From: CAZAPV01 sp964487195
Lineage (GTDB): Bacteria; Patescibacteriota; Patescibacteriia; SG8-24
Direction of reading: 5' to 3'
DNA: 20,219 bases
Assembly (NCBI GenBank): GCA_964487195.1
Contig: CAZAPV010000014.1
Coordinates: 1 to 20,219, forward strand
In this document: positions 1 to 7,021 of the stretch, one piece after another
Layout: every line of letters begins with the position of its first letter
How positions within the stretch are numbered: position 1 is the stretch's first letter
Position numbers and translations under genes: made by a program
Notes under the pieces: generated by a model
What the model saw: the letters and a program-made list of their open reading frames with translations, nothing else
What the model was told of the DNA's origin: nothing
The model's database searches: none

Positions 1-1
1 C

Positions 2-49
2 GGGGTACGCCCGCTCGCGACCTGCAAACGGTCGCTCGCAGCGCACCCC
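2..49. repeat. Long imperfect hairpin, REP-like extragenic element
   Basis: Bases 2-11 pair with 40-49 (ten pairs, two of them G-T). After a small internal loop, GCGACC at 17-22 pairs with GGTCGC at 30-35 around a seven-base loop. The element lies between the polX stop and the window edge, where no gene is visible. There is no T-tract, so it is not an obvious intrinsic terminator. It resembles repetitive extragenic palindromes, but no second copy is present in this window, so the repeat status is unproven. The rest of 1-119 shows nothing else I can name. Confidence 0.45.
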
Positions 50-119
50 TCGCGGTCGCTATGAAACCGTGCCACCCGCGCAGAATTCTTATCATTTTTT
101 CACATCGTATTCAAGGTGC

Positions 120-1865
120 TTATTTCCTTTTTCCTTTCGCCATCTTGAACCACCCTAGTAATTCCTCCACCGGGCGGGTGTTGAGGACGTCGCTCTTTTT
201 TGCCCAGCCGCGGCGGGCGATCGCGACGCCGAGGTCGAGGTAGCCGAGGTGGGACGGATGGTGCGCGTCCGTGTCGATGACGAGCTTCACGCCGAGCGCA
301 ACCGCCATGCGCACGTGCACGTCTTTGAGATCGCTGCGGTCGGGATACGCGTCGATTTCGACCGCGGTGCCGGTCGCCTTCGCGGCCTTGAGCACTTTCT
401 CCATGTCCACGTCGTACGGATCGCGTTTGTGGATGATGCGGCCGGTCGGATGGAACAGGATGTCCGCGTGCGGATTTTTCATCGCCGCGATGATCCGTTT
501 CGTCTGCTCGTCGCGCGTCAGGTTGAAGTGCGAATGGACGGAGATGCCGACGACGTCGAGCTTCGCGAGCGCGGCGTCGTCGATGTCGAGCGAGCCGTCT
601 TTCATGACGTTCACTTCCGAACCCTTGAGCACGCGAAATTTCGCGCCCTCTTTTTTGAATTTTGCGTTCAGTACGTCGATCGCCGCGCCCTGCTTTGCGA
701 GCTTTTTTTCATCGAGCCCGCCGGTCATCGCGAGCGCGCGCGTGTGGTCGGTGATCGCGATGTACTCGCGGCCCAGTTTGCGCGCGGCATCCGCCATCGC
801 CTCGATCGACGCGTCGCCATCGGTCCAGTCGGACTGCACCTGCAGATCGCCGCGCACCGCGCCGTAAGGGATCAGTTTCGGGAGTTTCCCGCGTTTCGCC
901 GCCTCGATCTCCCCGCTGTCCGTGCGGATTTCCGGATCCATGTAGGAGAGTCCCAGCGCCTTGTAGACCTCTTCTTCGGTGCGCGAGGCGATCCGTTTTT
1001 TCCCGCGCCAGATGCCGTACTCGTTCAGTTTGAGCCCCTTTGCGATCGCCATTTTGCGCACGACGACGTTGTGTTCCTTCGAGCCGGTGAAGTATTGGAG
1101 CGCGGCGCCGAAACTTTCGTCGGGGATGACGCGCACGTCCGCGCGCATCCCATTTTTCAGGCGCACGACCGTCTTCGTCGGTCCGTGTTCCAACACATCC
1201 GCGACATCCGGAAATCCGGTGAACACCGCCATCACTTTTTCCGGATCGGAGGTCGTGACCAGGATGTCCATGTCGCCGATCGTCTCCTGCCGTCTGCGGA
1301 TGGAGCCGGCGACCTCGGCGTGTTTGACGCCGCGCACGTTGCGGATCTGTTCGACCATCCGTTCGGCGGTCGGCAGGATGTGGCCGAGCACGTGCCGGCC
1401 GCCGGCGCGTTTGGTTCGCTCGATTCCTTTGACGATGTTCTGCTCTGTTTTTTTGCCGAAGTGGGGGATGGCGCTGATTTTTCCCGCGGCGGCCGCTTTC
1501 TCGAGATCGGCGAGCGTTTTGATCTTCAATTTTTGGTACAGCGCCTTCGCGGTTTTCGCGCCGATGTTTTCGATCGACGTAATCGCGATCAGGTCGATCG
1601 GATACCGTTTTTTGAATGCGCGGTATTCGGGGAACGTCCCTTTCTTGATCAGCTGTTCGATGTGATGCGATATCCCTTCGCCGACGCCCGGAATTTTTCG
1701 CAGCGCGGCGCGGCCCTCTTTTTTGTACAGGTCCTCGACGTCGAGATCGGATTCGGCGACCGCGAGCGCGGCCTTCTCGTACGCCGCCGGCTTGAACGCC
1801 ACGTCGTCCATTTCGTAGTACAGCGACATTTCGCGCAACACGTCGGCGATTTCGCGGTTGGTCAT
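120..1865 (-). CDS. polX: DNA polymerase X family protein (PolX), polymerase plus PHP domain
   Basis: Template-dependent gap-filling polymerase of the X family, expected to act in base excision repair in the cytoplasm. The 581-residue product has the full PolX layout: helix-hairpin-helix segments (GVGEG near 60-64; a second near 100-145), the nucleotidyltransferase core (GSIRRR at 187-192, GDMD at 197-200, third acidic residue in ADVRV near 243, FTGSKEHN near 259-266) and a C-terminal PHP domain from about 335 (ITDH 371-374, GSE near 415-417, HSH 444-446, DTDAHH 531-536). The first PHP motif reads DLQVQS, with Gln replacing both expected His, so 3'-5' exonuclease activity may be altered. I chose the ATG at 1865 rather than the upstream in-frame ATG at 1883, because the -10 box TACAAT lies just 8 bases before it and inside the longer version. 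Length is normal for the family. Confidence 0.95.
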   Translation of the reverse strand: MTNREIADVLREMSLYYEMDDVAFKPAAYEKAALAVAESDLDVEDLYKKEGRAALRKIPGVGEGISHHIEQLIKKGTFPEYRAFKKRYPIDLIAITSIENIGAKTAKALYQKLKIKTLADLEKAAAAGKISAIPHFGKKTEQNIVKGIERTKRAGGRHVLGHILPTAERMVEQIRNVRGVKHAEVAGSIRRRQETIGDMDILVTTSDPEKVMAVFTGFPDVADVLEHGPTKTVVRLKNGMRADVRVIPDESFGAALQYFTGSKEHNVVVRKMAIAKGLKLNEYGIWRGKKRIASRTEEEVYKALGLSYMDPEIRTDSGEIEAAKRGKLPKLIPYGAVRGDLQVQSDWTDGDASIEAMADAARKLGREYIAITDHTRALAMTGGLDEKKLAKQGAAIDVLNAKFKKEGAKFRVLKGSEVNVMKDGSLDIDDAALAKLDVVGISVHSHFNLTRDEQTKRIIAAMKNPHADILFHPTGRIIHKRDPYDVDMEKVLKAAKATGTAVEIDAYPDRSDLKDVHVRMAVALGVKLVIDTDAHHPSHLGYLDLGVAIARRGWAKKSDVLNTRPVEELLGWFKMAKGKRK

Positions 1866-1873
1866 ACCCGTGC

Positions 1874-1902
1874 ATTGTAGCACTGCGGACCAGGCAATAA
1901 AA
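1874..1902 (-). promoter_or_regulatory. polX promoter, extended -10, leaderless
   Basis: TG-C-TACAAT (hexamer at 1874-1879) ends 8 bases before the polX ATG. A poor -35 (TTTTAT, 1897-1902) lies 17 bases upstream, within the T-tract of the preceding terminator. No Shine-Dalgarno sequence fits between the -10 box and the start. Confidence 0.6.
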
Positions 1903-1924
1903 AAATCCCGACGAAATGTCGGGA
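1899..1924 (-). terminator. Rho-independent terminator after the lipoprotein gene
   Basis: On the minus strand TCCCGAC pairs with GTCGGGA (1918-1924 with 1906-1912) around a five-base loop, followed by seven T. It starts 7 bases after the lipoprotein stop codon. Confidence 0.9.
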
Positions 1925-1931
1925 CTCATGG

Positions 1932-2831
1932 TCAGTTGGGGCAGGGGCCCTGCGTGTCGCCGTGGGCGAGGTGCGCCGGCACCGCGGGGACGCCCACGCA
2001 GATCGTGTGGCGGTTCGCGGGATCGCCGGGCGGATAGTGGCAGAGCGTCGCTTTGTCGTTCCTGCAGACGAAGCCAGCGTCCGTTCCCGAATCCGTTCCT
2101 CCGTCGGAGTGGTCGCCGCCGTTGCAGACGCACTGGCAGTTGCTGCACACTTCGACCGATGAGCAATCGGCGTCGCTCGCGCACGCGCACGAGTTTCCGG
2201 AATCCGTGGACCCGGAATCCGTTGCCGTTCCTCCGTCGGTCGGACCGCCGGCGTCCGCGCCCCCGCTATCGGTGACAGATGAGGATCCGCCGGTGCCGGA
2301 TGCCGAGCCGCCCGAGCTGGATGACGTCCCGCCTGTCGACGGAGCGCCGCCGGTGCCGGAAGACGATCCGCCCGTGCCAGTGCCGCTGTCGACAGCGGTC
2401 GAGCCGCCGGTACCGATGCCAGCGTCGGTGGCCGGTGATCCGCCGGACCCGGAAGGCAAACCTCCCGTGCCAGCGGTGCCGCCCGTCGACGGAGCGCCGC
2501 CCGTGCCGGATGGACATCCGCCGGTCGCGCCGGAACCGTTCGATCCGCCGGACCCGGAAGGCGAACCTCCCGTGCCAGTCGAACCGCCGGTGCTCTGCGT
2601 GCCGCCGGTGCCGGATGACGAGCCGCCCGTGCCGGACGGTGCGCCGCCGGTCTCGGACGAAGATCCGCCAGTCGAACCGGGGTTGGAACCGCCGCTTCCT
2701 GGCGAACCGCCGGCGTCATTTCCTGCGGCACCCGGATTGTTCGGTTCACCGGGCGCGGTGGTGTCGGTCATCGCTCCGCTGGAGCAGCCGCACAAAACAA
2801 GCGCAAAAAAGATGGCGTTGGACTGTTGCAT
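1932..2831 (-). CDS. Gly/Ser/Thr-rich putative lipoprotein with Cys-rich C-terminus
   Basis: Predicted exported protein of 299 residues; function unknown. The N-terminus is a short hydrophobic stretch ending LCGC, a plausible lipobox with Cys16 (or Cys14) as lipid site, but no Lys/Arg precedes it, which is odd for a signal peptide. About residues 25-205 are low-complexity repeats of the TGG/SGTGG/APSTGG type. Then follow an Asp/Ser-rich stretch, a Cys-rich segment (CACASDADC, CSNCQCVC) and a C-terminal segment with LCHYPPGDP and PAHLAHGD. From memory, that last motif occurs in secreted proteins of Bacteroidota and myxobacteria, and Gly-rich plus Cys-rich lipoproteins are a myxobacterial style. 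The start is supported by AGGAGG at 2836-2841, 4 bases before the ATG. Acquisition by transfer is possible but unproven. Confidence 0.8.
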   Translation of the reverse strand: MQQSNAIFFALVLCGCSSGAMTDTTAPGEPNNPGAAGNDAGGSPGSGGSNPGSTGGSSSETGGAPSGTGGSSSGTGGTQSTGGSTGTGGSPSGSGGSNGSGATGGCPSGTGGAPSTGGTAGTGGLPSGSGGSPATDAGIGTGGSTAVDSGTGTGGSSSGTGGAPSTGGTSSSSGGSASGTGGSSSVTDSGGADAGGPTDGGTATDSGSTDSGNSCACASDADCSSVEVCSNCQCVCNGGDHSDGGTDSGTDAGFVCRNDKATLCHYPPGDPANRHTICVGVPAVPAHLAHGDTQGPCPN

Positions 2832-2880
2832 TGATCCTCCTGGTGTTGGAAGGAACTGGTTGGTGCGCTGATCTCAACAG

Positions 2881-2909
2881 AAAACCGCCCGCCTGTCAAG
2901 GGCGGACGG
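2881..2909 (-). terminator. Terminator of the phosphatase gene, overlapping the next promoter
   Basis: On the minus strand CCGTCCGCC (2909-2901) pairs with GGCGGGCGG (2893-2885), one G-T pair, loop CTTGACA, then four T. The loop contains TTGACA (2894-2899), a consensus -35 for the downstream lipoprotein gene. The matching -10 position, 17 bases on, is a weak TGAGAT. Confidence 0.75.
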
Positions 2910-2923
2910 CGCCGGCGGTTCGG

Positions 2924-3412
2924 TCAGGGAAGCAATTTGCCGAGCGCTTCGTAGGAGGCGCGGTTCTTCTCCAGCCGTTCGAGCAGCGCGCGCTGGCTGT
3001 CTTCGATGTGCGCTTTCGGCCGACGGTTCGCGACATGCAGCACCGCCTGGTCCACCGACATCCCGCGCTTCACAATCAGGTACGCGGCGTAGAACGTGGG
3101 GGAGCGGCCATGGCCGTTCTTGCAATGGATGTACACTTTCTGGCCGTTCTTGAGCAGCGCGTCGAGCGCGGCGATCCCGACCGCCAGTTTCTTTTCCGAC
3201 GGCGCGGTATGGTCTTTCGTCGGAAGCCAGAGATATTCGTCGACGCCGTACGGCATATCGACGTTCCCTTCCTCCAGGGAAATTTCCGCAGTGATCCCGA
3301 CCTTCGTGAGCATCTTGTCGAAATGCGTCCGGCAGCACGCATTCGTGCCGATGTACACGTTCGCGTCGATCTTGGAGTATTCGAGCAATTTATTTTTCGG
3401 CGGATGCGCCAT
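2924..3412 (-). CDS. Dual-specificity protein phosphatase-like protein
   Basis: Cysteine-based phosphatase of the DSP/PTP superfamily, 162 residues. The P-loop is HCKNGHGRS at 96-104, with nucleophile Cys97 and phosphate-binding Arg103 (C-x5-R). An Asp in LPTKDHTAP (residue 67) is placed as expected for the general acid. The size matches a stand-alone catalytic domain with no transmembrane segment, so it is likely cytoplasmic. The substrate (phosphoprotein, nucleotide or lipid) cannot be read from sequence. The start is the ATG at 3412. A longer GTG reading at 3430 was rejected because its first codons are the extended -10 box TGCTATACT. No kinase is nearby. It ends in its own terminator. Confidence 0.88.
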   Translation of the reverse strand: MAHPPKNKLLEYSKIDANVYIGTNACCRTHFDKMLTKVGITAEISLEEGNVDMPYGVDEYLWLPTKDHTAPSEKKLAVGIAALDALLKNGQKVYIHCKNGHGRSPTFYAAYLIVKRGMSVDQAVLHVANRRPKAHIEDSQRALLERLEKNRASYEALGKLLP

Positions 3413-3420
3413 ATGGATGG

Positions 3421-3429
3421 AGTATAGCA
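3421..3429 (-). promoter_or_regulatory. Extended -10 promoter of the phosphatase gene, leaderless
   Basis: TGCTATACT on the minus strand ends 8 bases before the ATG. No convincing -35 is visible; the TG extension probably compensates. Confidence 0.6.
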
Positions 3430-3437
3430 CAAACGAA

Positions 3438-3466
3438 AAAACGCCCTCCGGAGAGGACGCTTTTTC
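3438..3466 (-). terminator. Terminator after tRNA-Gly
   Basis: AGCGTCCTC pairs with GAGGGCGT (two wobble pairs) around TCCG, followed by six T on the minus strand. It begins a few bases after the encoded CCA of tRNA-Gly. A-tracts on the other side could allow bidirectional use. Confidence 0.85.
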
Positions 3467-3467
3467 G

Positions 3468-3542
3468 TGGAGCGGGTAGCGAGAGTCGAACTCGCATCTT
3501 CACCATGGCAAGGTGACATAATAGCCGCTATACGATACCCGC
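3468..3542 (-). tRNA. tRNA-Gly(GCC)
   Basis: Reads on the minus strand from GCGGGTA to TACCCGC, followed by T and CCA. The acceptor stem is seven perfect pairs, the anticodon loop TTGCCAT gives GCC (Gly codons GGC and GGT), and the T-arm carries GTTCGACTC. U73 is the usual bacterial glycine discriminator. The CCA tail is encoded. Confidence 0.97.
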
Positions 3543-3560
3543 GGGTTTTGTACGGGTGTC

Positions 3561-3589
3561 ATTGTAGAAACGGACGAGGCATCTGTCAA
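3561..3589 (-). promoter_or_regulatory. tRNA-Gly promoter
   Basis: TTGACA (3584-3589), 17 bases, TACAAT (3561-3566), then 18 bases to the tRNA 5' end. The -35 hexamer contains the TGA stop codon of the upstream lamin-tail gene. Confidence 0.85.
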
Positions 3590-5595
3590 CCGTCCAACAT
3601 CTCGGCGTAGCGTTTGCGGCGCCAGATGATCGTGCCTGCCGCGCCGGCGAGCAGCACCGCGGCGGTAGGGAGCGCGATCTTGAGCGGGACCGCGTCGGCC
3701 GCCGCGAGGAACAGCGGCGCGCGCGTCGCCGCGGCGATCGGCGCGATGAGCGACGGGAGCGCGGCCGTTTTTTGCGCGTCGGCGGCCGGTTTCGGATTCG
3801 CGGCGACGGCGAGGTCGCGGTCCGCGGCGATGACGATCTCCGGATCGCCGCCGCGGATCCGCACCACCCCGCGCACGGTCGCGGTCGTGCCGTTCTCCAC
3901 CGCCGGCATCGCGGCGTTGCGCGCGAACGCCGCGCGGACCGTATCCGCGTCGCCGTCGTCCGCGAGCGCGATCCAGCGCTTGCCATGCTTGCTCACCGTG
4001 CCGGAAAGTTCGACCGCCGCGCCTTCGTCGTCCGCGCCGATGTCGCCGAGGTCCCGTTTGTCGTAGGCGACCGCGGTACGGCCGATTTTTTCGATCCCTG
4101 CGCCGTTCGTCGCGATCCACGTCCGATCCCCGCGTCGCCGCAGCCGTCCGATGATCGCGACGTCGTCACCGACGGCGAGCGCGGATCCGGCGAGGTCGAG
4201 CGCGCGCACGAAGATCCCGCCGTTGCCGTCGGTGATTGCGAACAGCGAAGAGCCGATCGCGCCGGGCGGCAGACTGACGACGCCGCGCGCCCGCACGAGC
4301 GCATCATCCTCGATCTGGTCGAGCGAACCTAAGTCGATCGCGAGCGGCGTTTCGCCCTCCTCGATAACCGCGCTTCCGGGCGGCGTTCCGGTCGGTGACG
4401 TCGCGGCGGCGACGGTCGTCGCGACAGCGCCCGCGTTCGTTCCCGCGACGTTCGCGCTTCCTGGCGTCGGCGTCGACGTCCATTGCCACGCGTCGTCGAA
4501 CCGCGCGAGCGATTTTCCGGACGGCGCGTTCTTGTACCGAACCACCTCGTGGATCGCGCCGCTCGGATCGATCAGCCGCACCGCGTCCCCGTCGTTGTTC
4601 AGCGCCAGTTTCGTCACCGATTTCGGCATCACGATCCAGCCGCCCGCCGGCACCGTCTCGTTTTTGAACGGATATGGACTGCTCCCGCCCTCGTCATCGT
4701 CGAGCTGCCAGCCGCCGAGCGCCGCATCCGCCGCGCCGCGGTTGAACAGCTCGATCCATTCGGCCTGGCTGTCGCCGGCAGGGTTCGGCATGAATTCAGA
4801 AATGATGACGTCGATCGGCGCCGGCGGTTCGACTTGACTCACCGGAGGCGGTGGCGTGATGATCGGTTCGGGTGTCGAAGCCGAATCGGCTGTCGTCGCG
4901 GGAGCAGCCGGCGGTTCGACCGGGCTCGCCGCAGGGGGCGTCGGTAACGGCGCATCGAAGATATTTTCCGCGTCCGAAGTCGGGGTCGACGTCCACTCCC
5001 ATGTGCCGTCGTCGTGTTTCGCGTAGGCGGATCCTTCTTTCGCGGCGTCGTACGTCACCGTGTCGGCCGTTTTGCCGGCGGCGTCGTTGAGCGTCAGCGT
5101 GTCGCCGGTGTTCACAAGCGGGATCTTCGTGTCGGCGTAGGAGAGCGCGGCGTAGCCGTTCGCGGCGATCGTGATGTTCGCGGTGAACGTACGGCCGTGC
5201 GGATCGGTGATCGTCCAGCCGGTGATATCCGCGTCCGCCGTGCCGAGATTGCGCAGCTCAATGAACTCCACGGCCGCGTCGTCGCCGATCGGGTTGGGGA
5301 ACACTTCATTCAGTATGACGTTCGGTGGTTCAACGGGGTTCACCACTGGCGGCGGGGTCGTCGGCGGCGCATCGGCCGATGTCGAGGTAGGCGTTGATGT
5401 CGTCGTCTGCTCTGGCGACGGCGACGTCGTGTCCGTGGACGTCGTCGTCGCGGACGCGGTGTCCGTCGATGTCGTCGGCGCGGTGCACGGCGTATCCGCG
5501 GTTTGCGCGAACGCGTTCGCGCCGATCATGAGTGCGGAGACGCCAAGTCCCGCGAAGAACGAAAGAACGGCCGACGGCGTTTTCCGACTGCGCAT
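3586..5595 (-). CDS. Secreted, membrane-anchored protein with two lamin-tail domains and two OB-fold-like modules
   Basis: Predicted cell-surface protein of 669 residues. A signal peptide (basic start RSRK, hydrophobic core, ANAFAQ cleavage region near residue 30) is followed by a Thr/Ser/Pro linker. There are two lamin-tail-like domains, near 91-205 (NEVFPNPIGDD, FIELRNLG, GWTITD) and 260-380 (SEFMPNPAGD, WIELFNRG, GGWQLDD), each closing with a W-WTSTPT motif. Then come two OB-fold-like regions, near 432-500 (RARGVVSLPPG) and 525-590. A C-terminal transmembrane helix near 638-656 ends in RRKR. I chose the ATG at 5595: the longer reading starts at a TTG that is part of the -35 box. Lamin-tail and OB folds suggest binding of nucleic acid or other polymer outside the cell, possibly for DNA uptake or nutrient capture; this is inference. 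No catalytic motif is visible. Confidence 0.9.
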   Translation of the reverse strand: MRSRKTPSAVLSFFAGLGVSALMIGANAFAQTADTPCTAPTTSTDTASATTTSTDTTSPSPEQTTTSTPTSTSADAPPTTPPPVVNPVEPPNVILNEVFPNPIGDDAAVEFIELRNLGTADADITGWTITDPHGRTFTANITIAANGYAALSYADTKIPLVNTGDTLTLNDAAGKTADTVTYDAAKEGSAYAKHDDGTWEWTSTPTSDAENIFDAPLPTPPAASPVEPPAAPATTADSASTPEPIITPPPPVSQVEPPAPIDVIISEFMPNPAGDSQAEWIELFNRGAADAALGGWQLDDDEGGSSPYPFKNETVPAGGWIVMPKSVTKLALNNDGDAVRLIDPSGAIHEVVRYKNAPSGKSLARFDDAWQWTSTPTPGSANVAGTNAGAVATTVAAATSPTGTPPGSAVIEEGETPLAIDLGSLDQIEDDALVRARGVVSLPPGAIGSSLFAITDGNGGIFVRALDLAGSALAVGDDVAIIGRLRRRGDRTWIATNGAGIEKIGRTAVAYDKRDLGDIGADDEGAAVELSGTVSKHGKRWIALADDGDADTVRAAFARNAAMPAVENGTTATVRGVVRIRGGDPEIVIAADRDLAVAANPKPAADAQKTAALPSLIAPIAAATRAPLFLAAADAVPLKIALPTAAVLLAGAAGTIIWRRKRYAEMLDG

Positions 5596-5623
5596 AGTGG
5601 AAAGAATGAAGAATAACCGCGCA

Positions 5624-5652
5624 GTCTTACGCGACCCCTGAAAAAGTGTCAA
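5624..5652 (-). promoter_or_regulatory. Promoter of the lamin-tail gene
   Basis: TTGACA (5647-5652), 17 bases, TAAGAC (5624-5629, weak), giving a leader of about 20 bases before the ATG at 5595. No clear Shine-Dalgarno sequence is present. The -35 is one arm of a perfect inverted repeat at 5646-5663. Confidence 0.6.
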
Positions 5653-5663
5653 ATTTTTGACAC
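5646..5663. repeat. Perfect inverted repeat over a -35 box, possible operator
   Basis: GTGTCAA, four bases, TTGACAC. The arm at 5646-5652 contains the -35 box of the lamin-tail gene; the other arm contains TTGACA on the plus strand, but no plus-strand -10 box or gene follows. Such symmetry could be an operator or coincidence. Confidence 0.4.
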
Positions 5664-5678
5664 GAGACAGTTTTGGAT

Positions 5679-5708
5679 AAAAAAGATCCCGACACTACGG
5701 TCGGGATC
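5679..5708 (-). terminator. Terminator of the oxidoreductase gene
   Basis: GATCCCGAC pairs perfectly with GTCGGGATC (nine pairs, six-base loop), followed by TTTTTTAT on the minus strand, 8 bases after the stop codon. Confidence 0.93.
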
Positions 5709-5716
5709 AAAGAGAT

Positions 5717-7021
5717 TCAGGATTCGGTGACGCTGACGTTGATGCCGCAGCGCTTCCATGCGTCGAGGAACGCTTGCGGCGGGATGTCGCGTTCGTGCAG
5801 GATCGGGCCGGTCGTCGTGATCGTGCCGTTGACGAGCATCTTCGCGACGATGAACAGCGAGTAGCCGGTCGTCTGCTGCATCGCCGAGAACCCGGTCGCG
5901 GGATCGTGGCGGACGAGCAGATCCTGCGTGACGGTACGGCCGCTCATCGCTTCGACGACGACGCGCATCATGAGCAGGTCGGGCTCGTTGCGCGGAAGCG
6001 TCTCTTCGAGCCAGCGCTCCATGAACTGTCGTGGCGAAACGTTTCCGCCGCCGAACTTCAGTCCTTGCGTGTCGAACAGTCCGAGCTCCCGCCACGTCTT
6101 GATCAGCTGCCAGTGGCCCGGGTAGCGCAGCGTTTCGTACGCCATGCGCGGGATTTTTCCTCGGAACGTCTCCGTTGCCTTCACCAGCGCGCCGGAGGTC
6201 GCCGCGGATTCGAGCGTGCCGAGACCGAGATCGCTGAAGTCGTGTCGGCTGATTTCGCTGATCGACTCGCGCTCGATGACCTCGCCGTCCGCAAGCTCGG
6301 TGACCGGTTCGAGGTAGTTGGCGATCAGTCCGTGCACCGAGAAGACGTACGCATACCCGAGCGGGCCGGTCGGCCGCTGCGGCAAACCGCCGCAGTAGCA
6401 CATGACGCTCCTCACGTTGTCGATCCCGACGCGGTCGATCCCCGCGCGCGCGAGCACCGTCACCGCGCCCGGCGCGATCCCGCATGCCGGCGCGAACCGT
6501 ACGCCCGCGGCGCGCGCGCGATCGGCATAGCCGAGCTGTTCGTTCACCGCCGCGTCGTTGCCGCCGAGATCGCAGAAATGGATCCCGGCATCGATCGCCC
6601 ACTCCGTGAAGGCCTGGTTATGCTCGTAGGTCGTGGTGCCCATGGTGACGTCGTGTCGTTTCATCAGCGCCGTCACGAATTCGTAGTCCACGCCCGCCGT
6701 CACGATCCTGAGGCGTCGATCGTTGTCGATGGCAGGATGGTTGTCGACGAATTCTTTAATTTTCGCCTTGGTCTCATCCGGCAGCAACGTGTCAAGGACG
6801 TCGGCGTAGTTTTTTCGCGGACTCGTCAACGTGCCCGGCATCGAGCCTTTTGTGTCGACATCGGCGAAACGTTCTCGTAGGACGTGAGCGCGTTCCGACG
6901 ATTGTTCAATGATCGTGACCTTCGTCGTATCTGCCTGCCGCAGCGCGAGATGCGCCGCCGCTTCGGCCTGCCGTCCGCCGCCGAGAATCAGATAGCGATA
7001 ACCGTCTTTTTGATTTGCCAA
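5717..7021 (-). CDS. Saccharopine dehydrogenase-like NAD(P)-binding oxidoreductase
   Basis: Predicted cytoplasmic dehydrogenase of 434 residues. An N-terminal Rossmann fold opens with YLILGGGRQAEAAA (about 10-23) and has an acidic residue at the end of the second strand (TIIEQ). The middle shows the family's THFCDLGG-type motif (HFCDLGGND) and FAPACGIAPG, followed by the C-terminal saccharopine-dehydrogenase domain (GGLPQRPTGPLGYAYVFS, YPGHW). Families of this kind oxidise or form amino-acid adducts such as saccharopine, but no other lysine-pathway gene is nearby, so the substrate is open. The start is TTG at 7021: AAGGAGG lies at 7028-7034 with a six-base spacing, and the promoter lies directly upstream. 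The upstream ATG at 7051 would fall between the -10 box and the ribosome site. Confidence 0.88.
   Translation of the reverse strand: MANQKDGYRYLILGGGRQAEAAAHLALRQADTTKVTIIEQSSERAHVLRERFADVDTKGSMPGTLTSPRKNYADVLDTLLPDETKAKIKEFVDNHPAIDNDRRLRIVTAGVDYEFVTALMKRHDVTMGTTTYEHNQAFTEWAIDAGIHFCDLGGNDAAVNEQLGYADRARAAGVRFAPACGIAPGAVTVLARAGIDRVGIDNVRSVMCYCGGLPQRPTGPLGYAYVFSVHGLIANYLEPVTELADGEVIERESISEISRHDFSDLGLGTLESAATSGALVKATETFRGKIPRMAYETLRYPGHWQLIKTWRELGLFDTQGLKFGGGNVSPRQFMERWLEETLPRNEPDLLMMRVVVEAMSGRTVTQDLLVRHDPATGFSAMQQTTGYSLFIVAKMLVNGTITTTGPILHERDIPPQAFLDAWKRCGINVSVTES

Noticed and set aside
61..80. GGGTGGCAC on the minus strand, similar to the core of a T-box riboswitch
   Set aside because: The following ACCGCG-type bases do not match, and there is no room for a stem I with specifier loop between the polX stop and this point.
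249..1880. Plus-strand open frame covering polX
   Set aside because: Shadow frame; the minus strand encodes a complete PolX with all motifs.
2230..2740. Tandem DNA repeats suggesting a CRISPR or minisatellite
   Set aside because: The repeats are irregular, in frame and encode the Gly/Ser/Thr tract; there are no unique spacers of constant length.
2053..2871. Plus-strand open frame with PPVP repeats, resembling a proline-rich surface protein
   Set aside because: It is the complement of the Gly/Ser/Thr repeats of the lipoprotein gene, which has a signal peptide, ribosome site and terminator on the minus strand.
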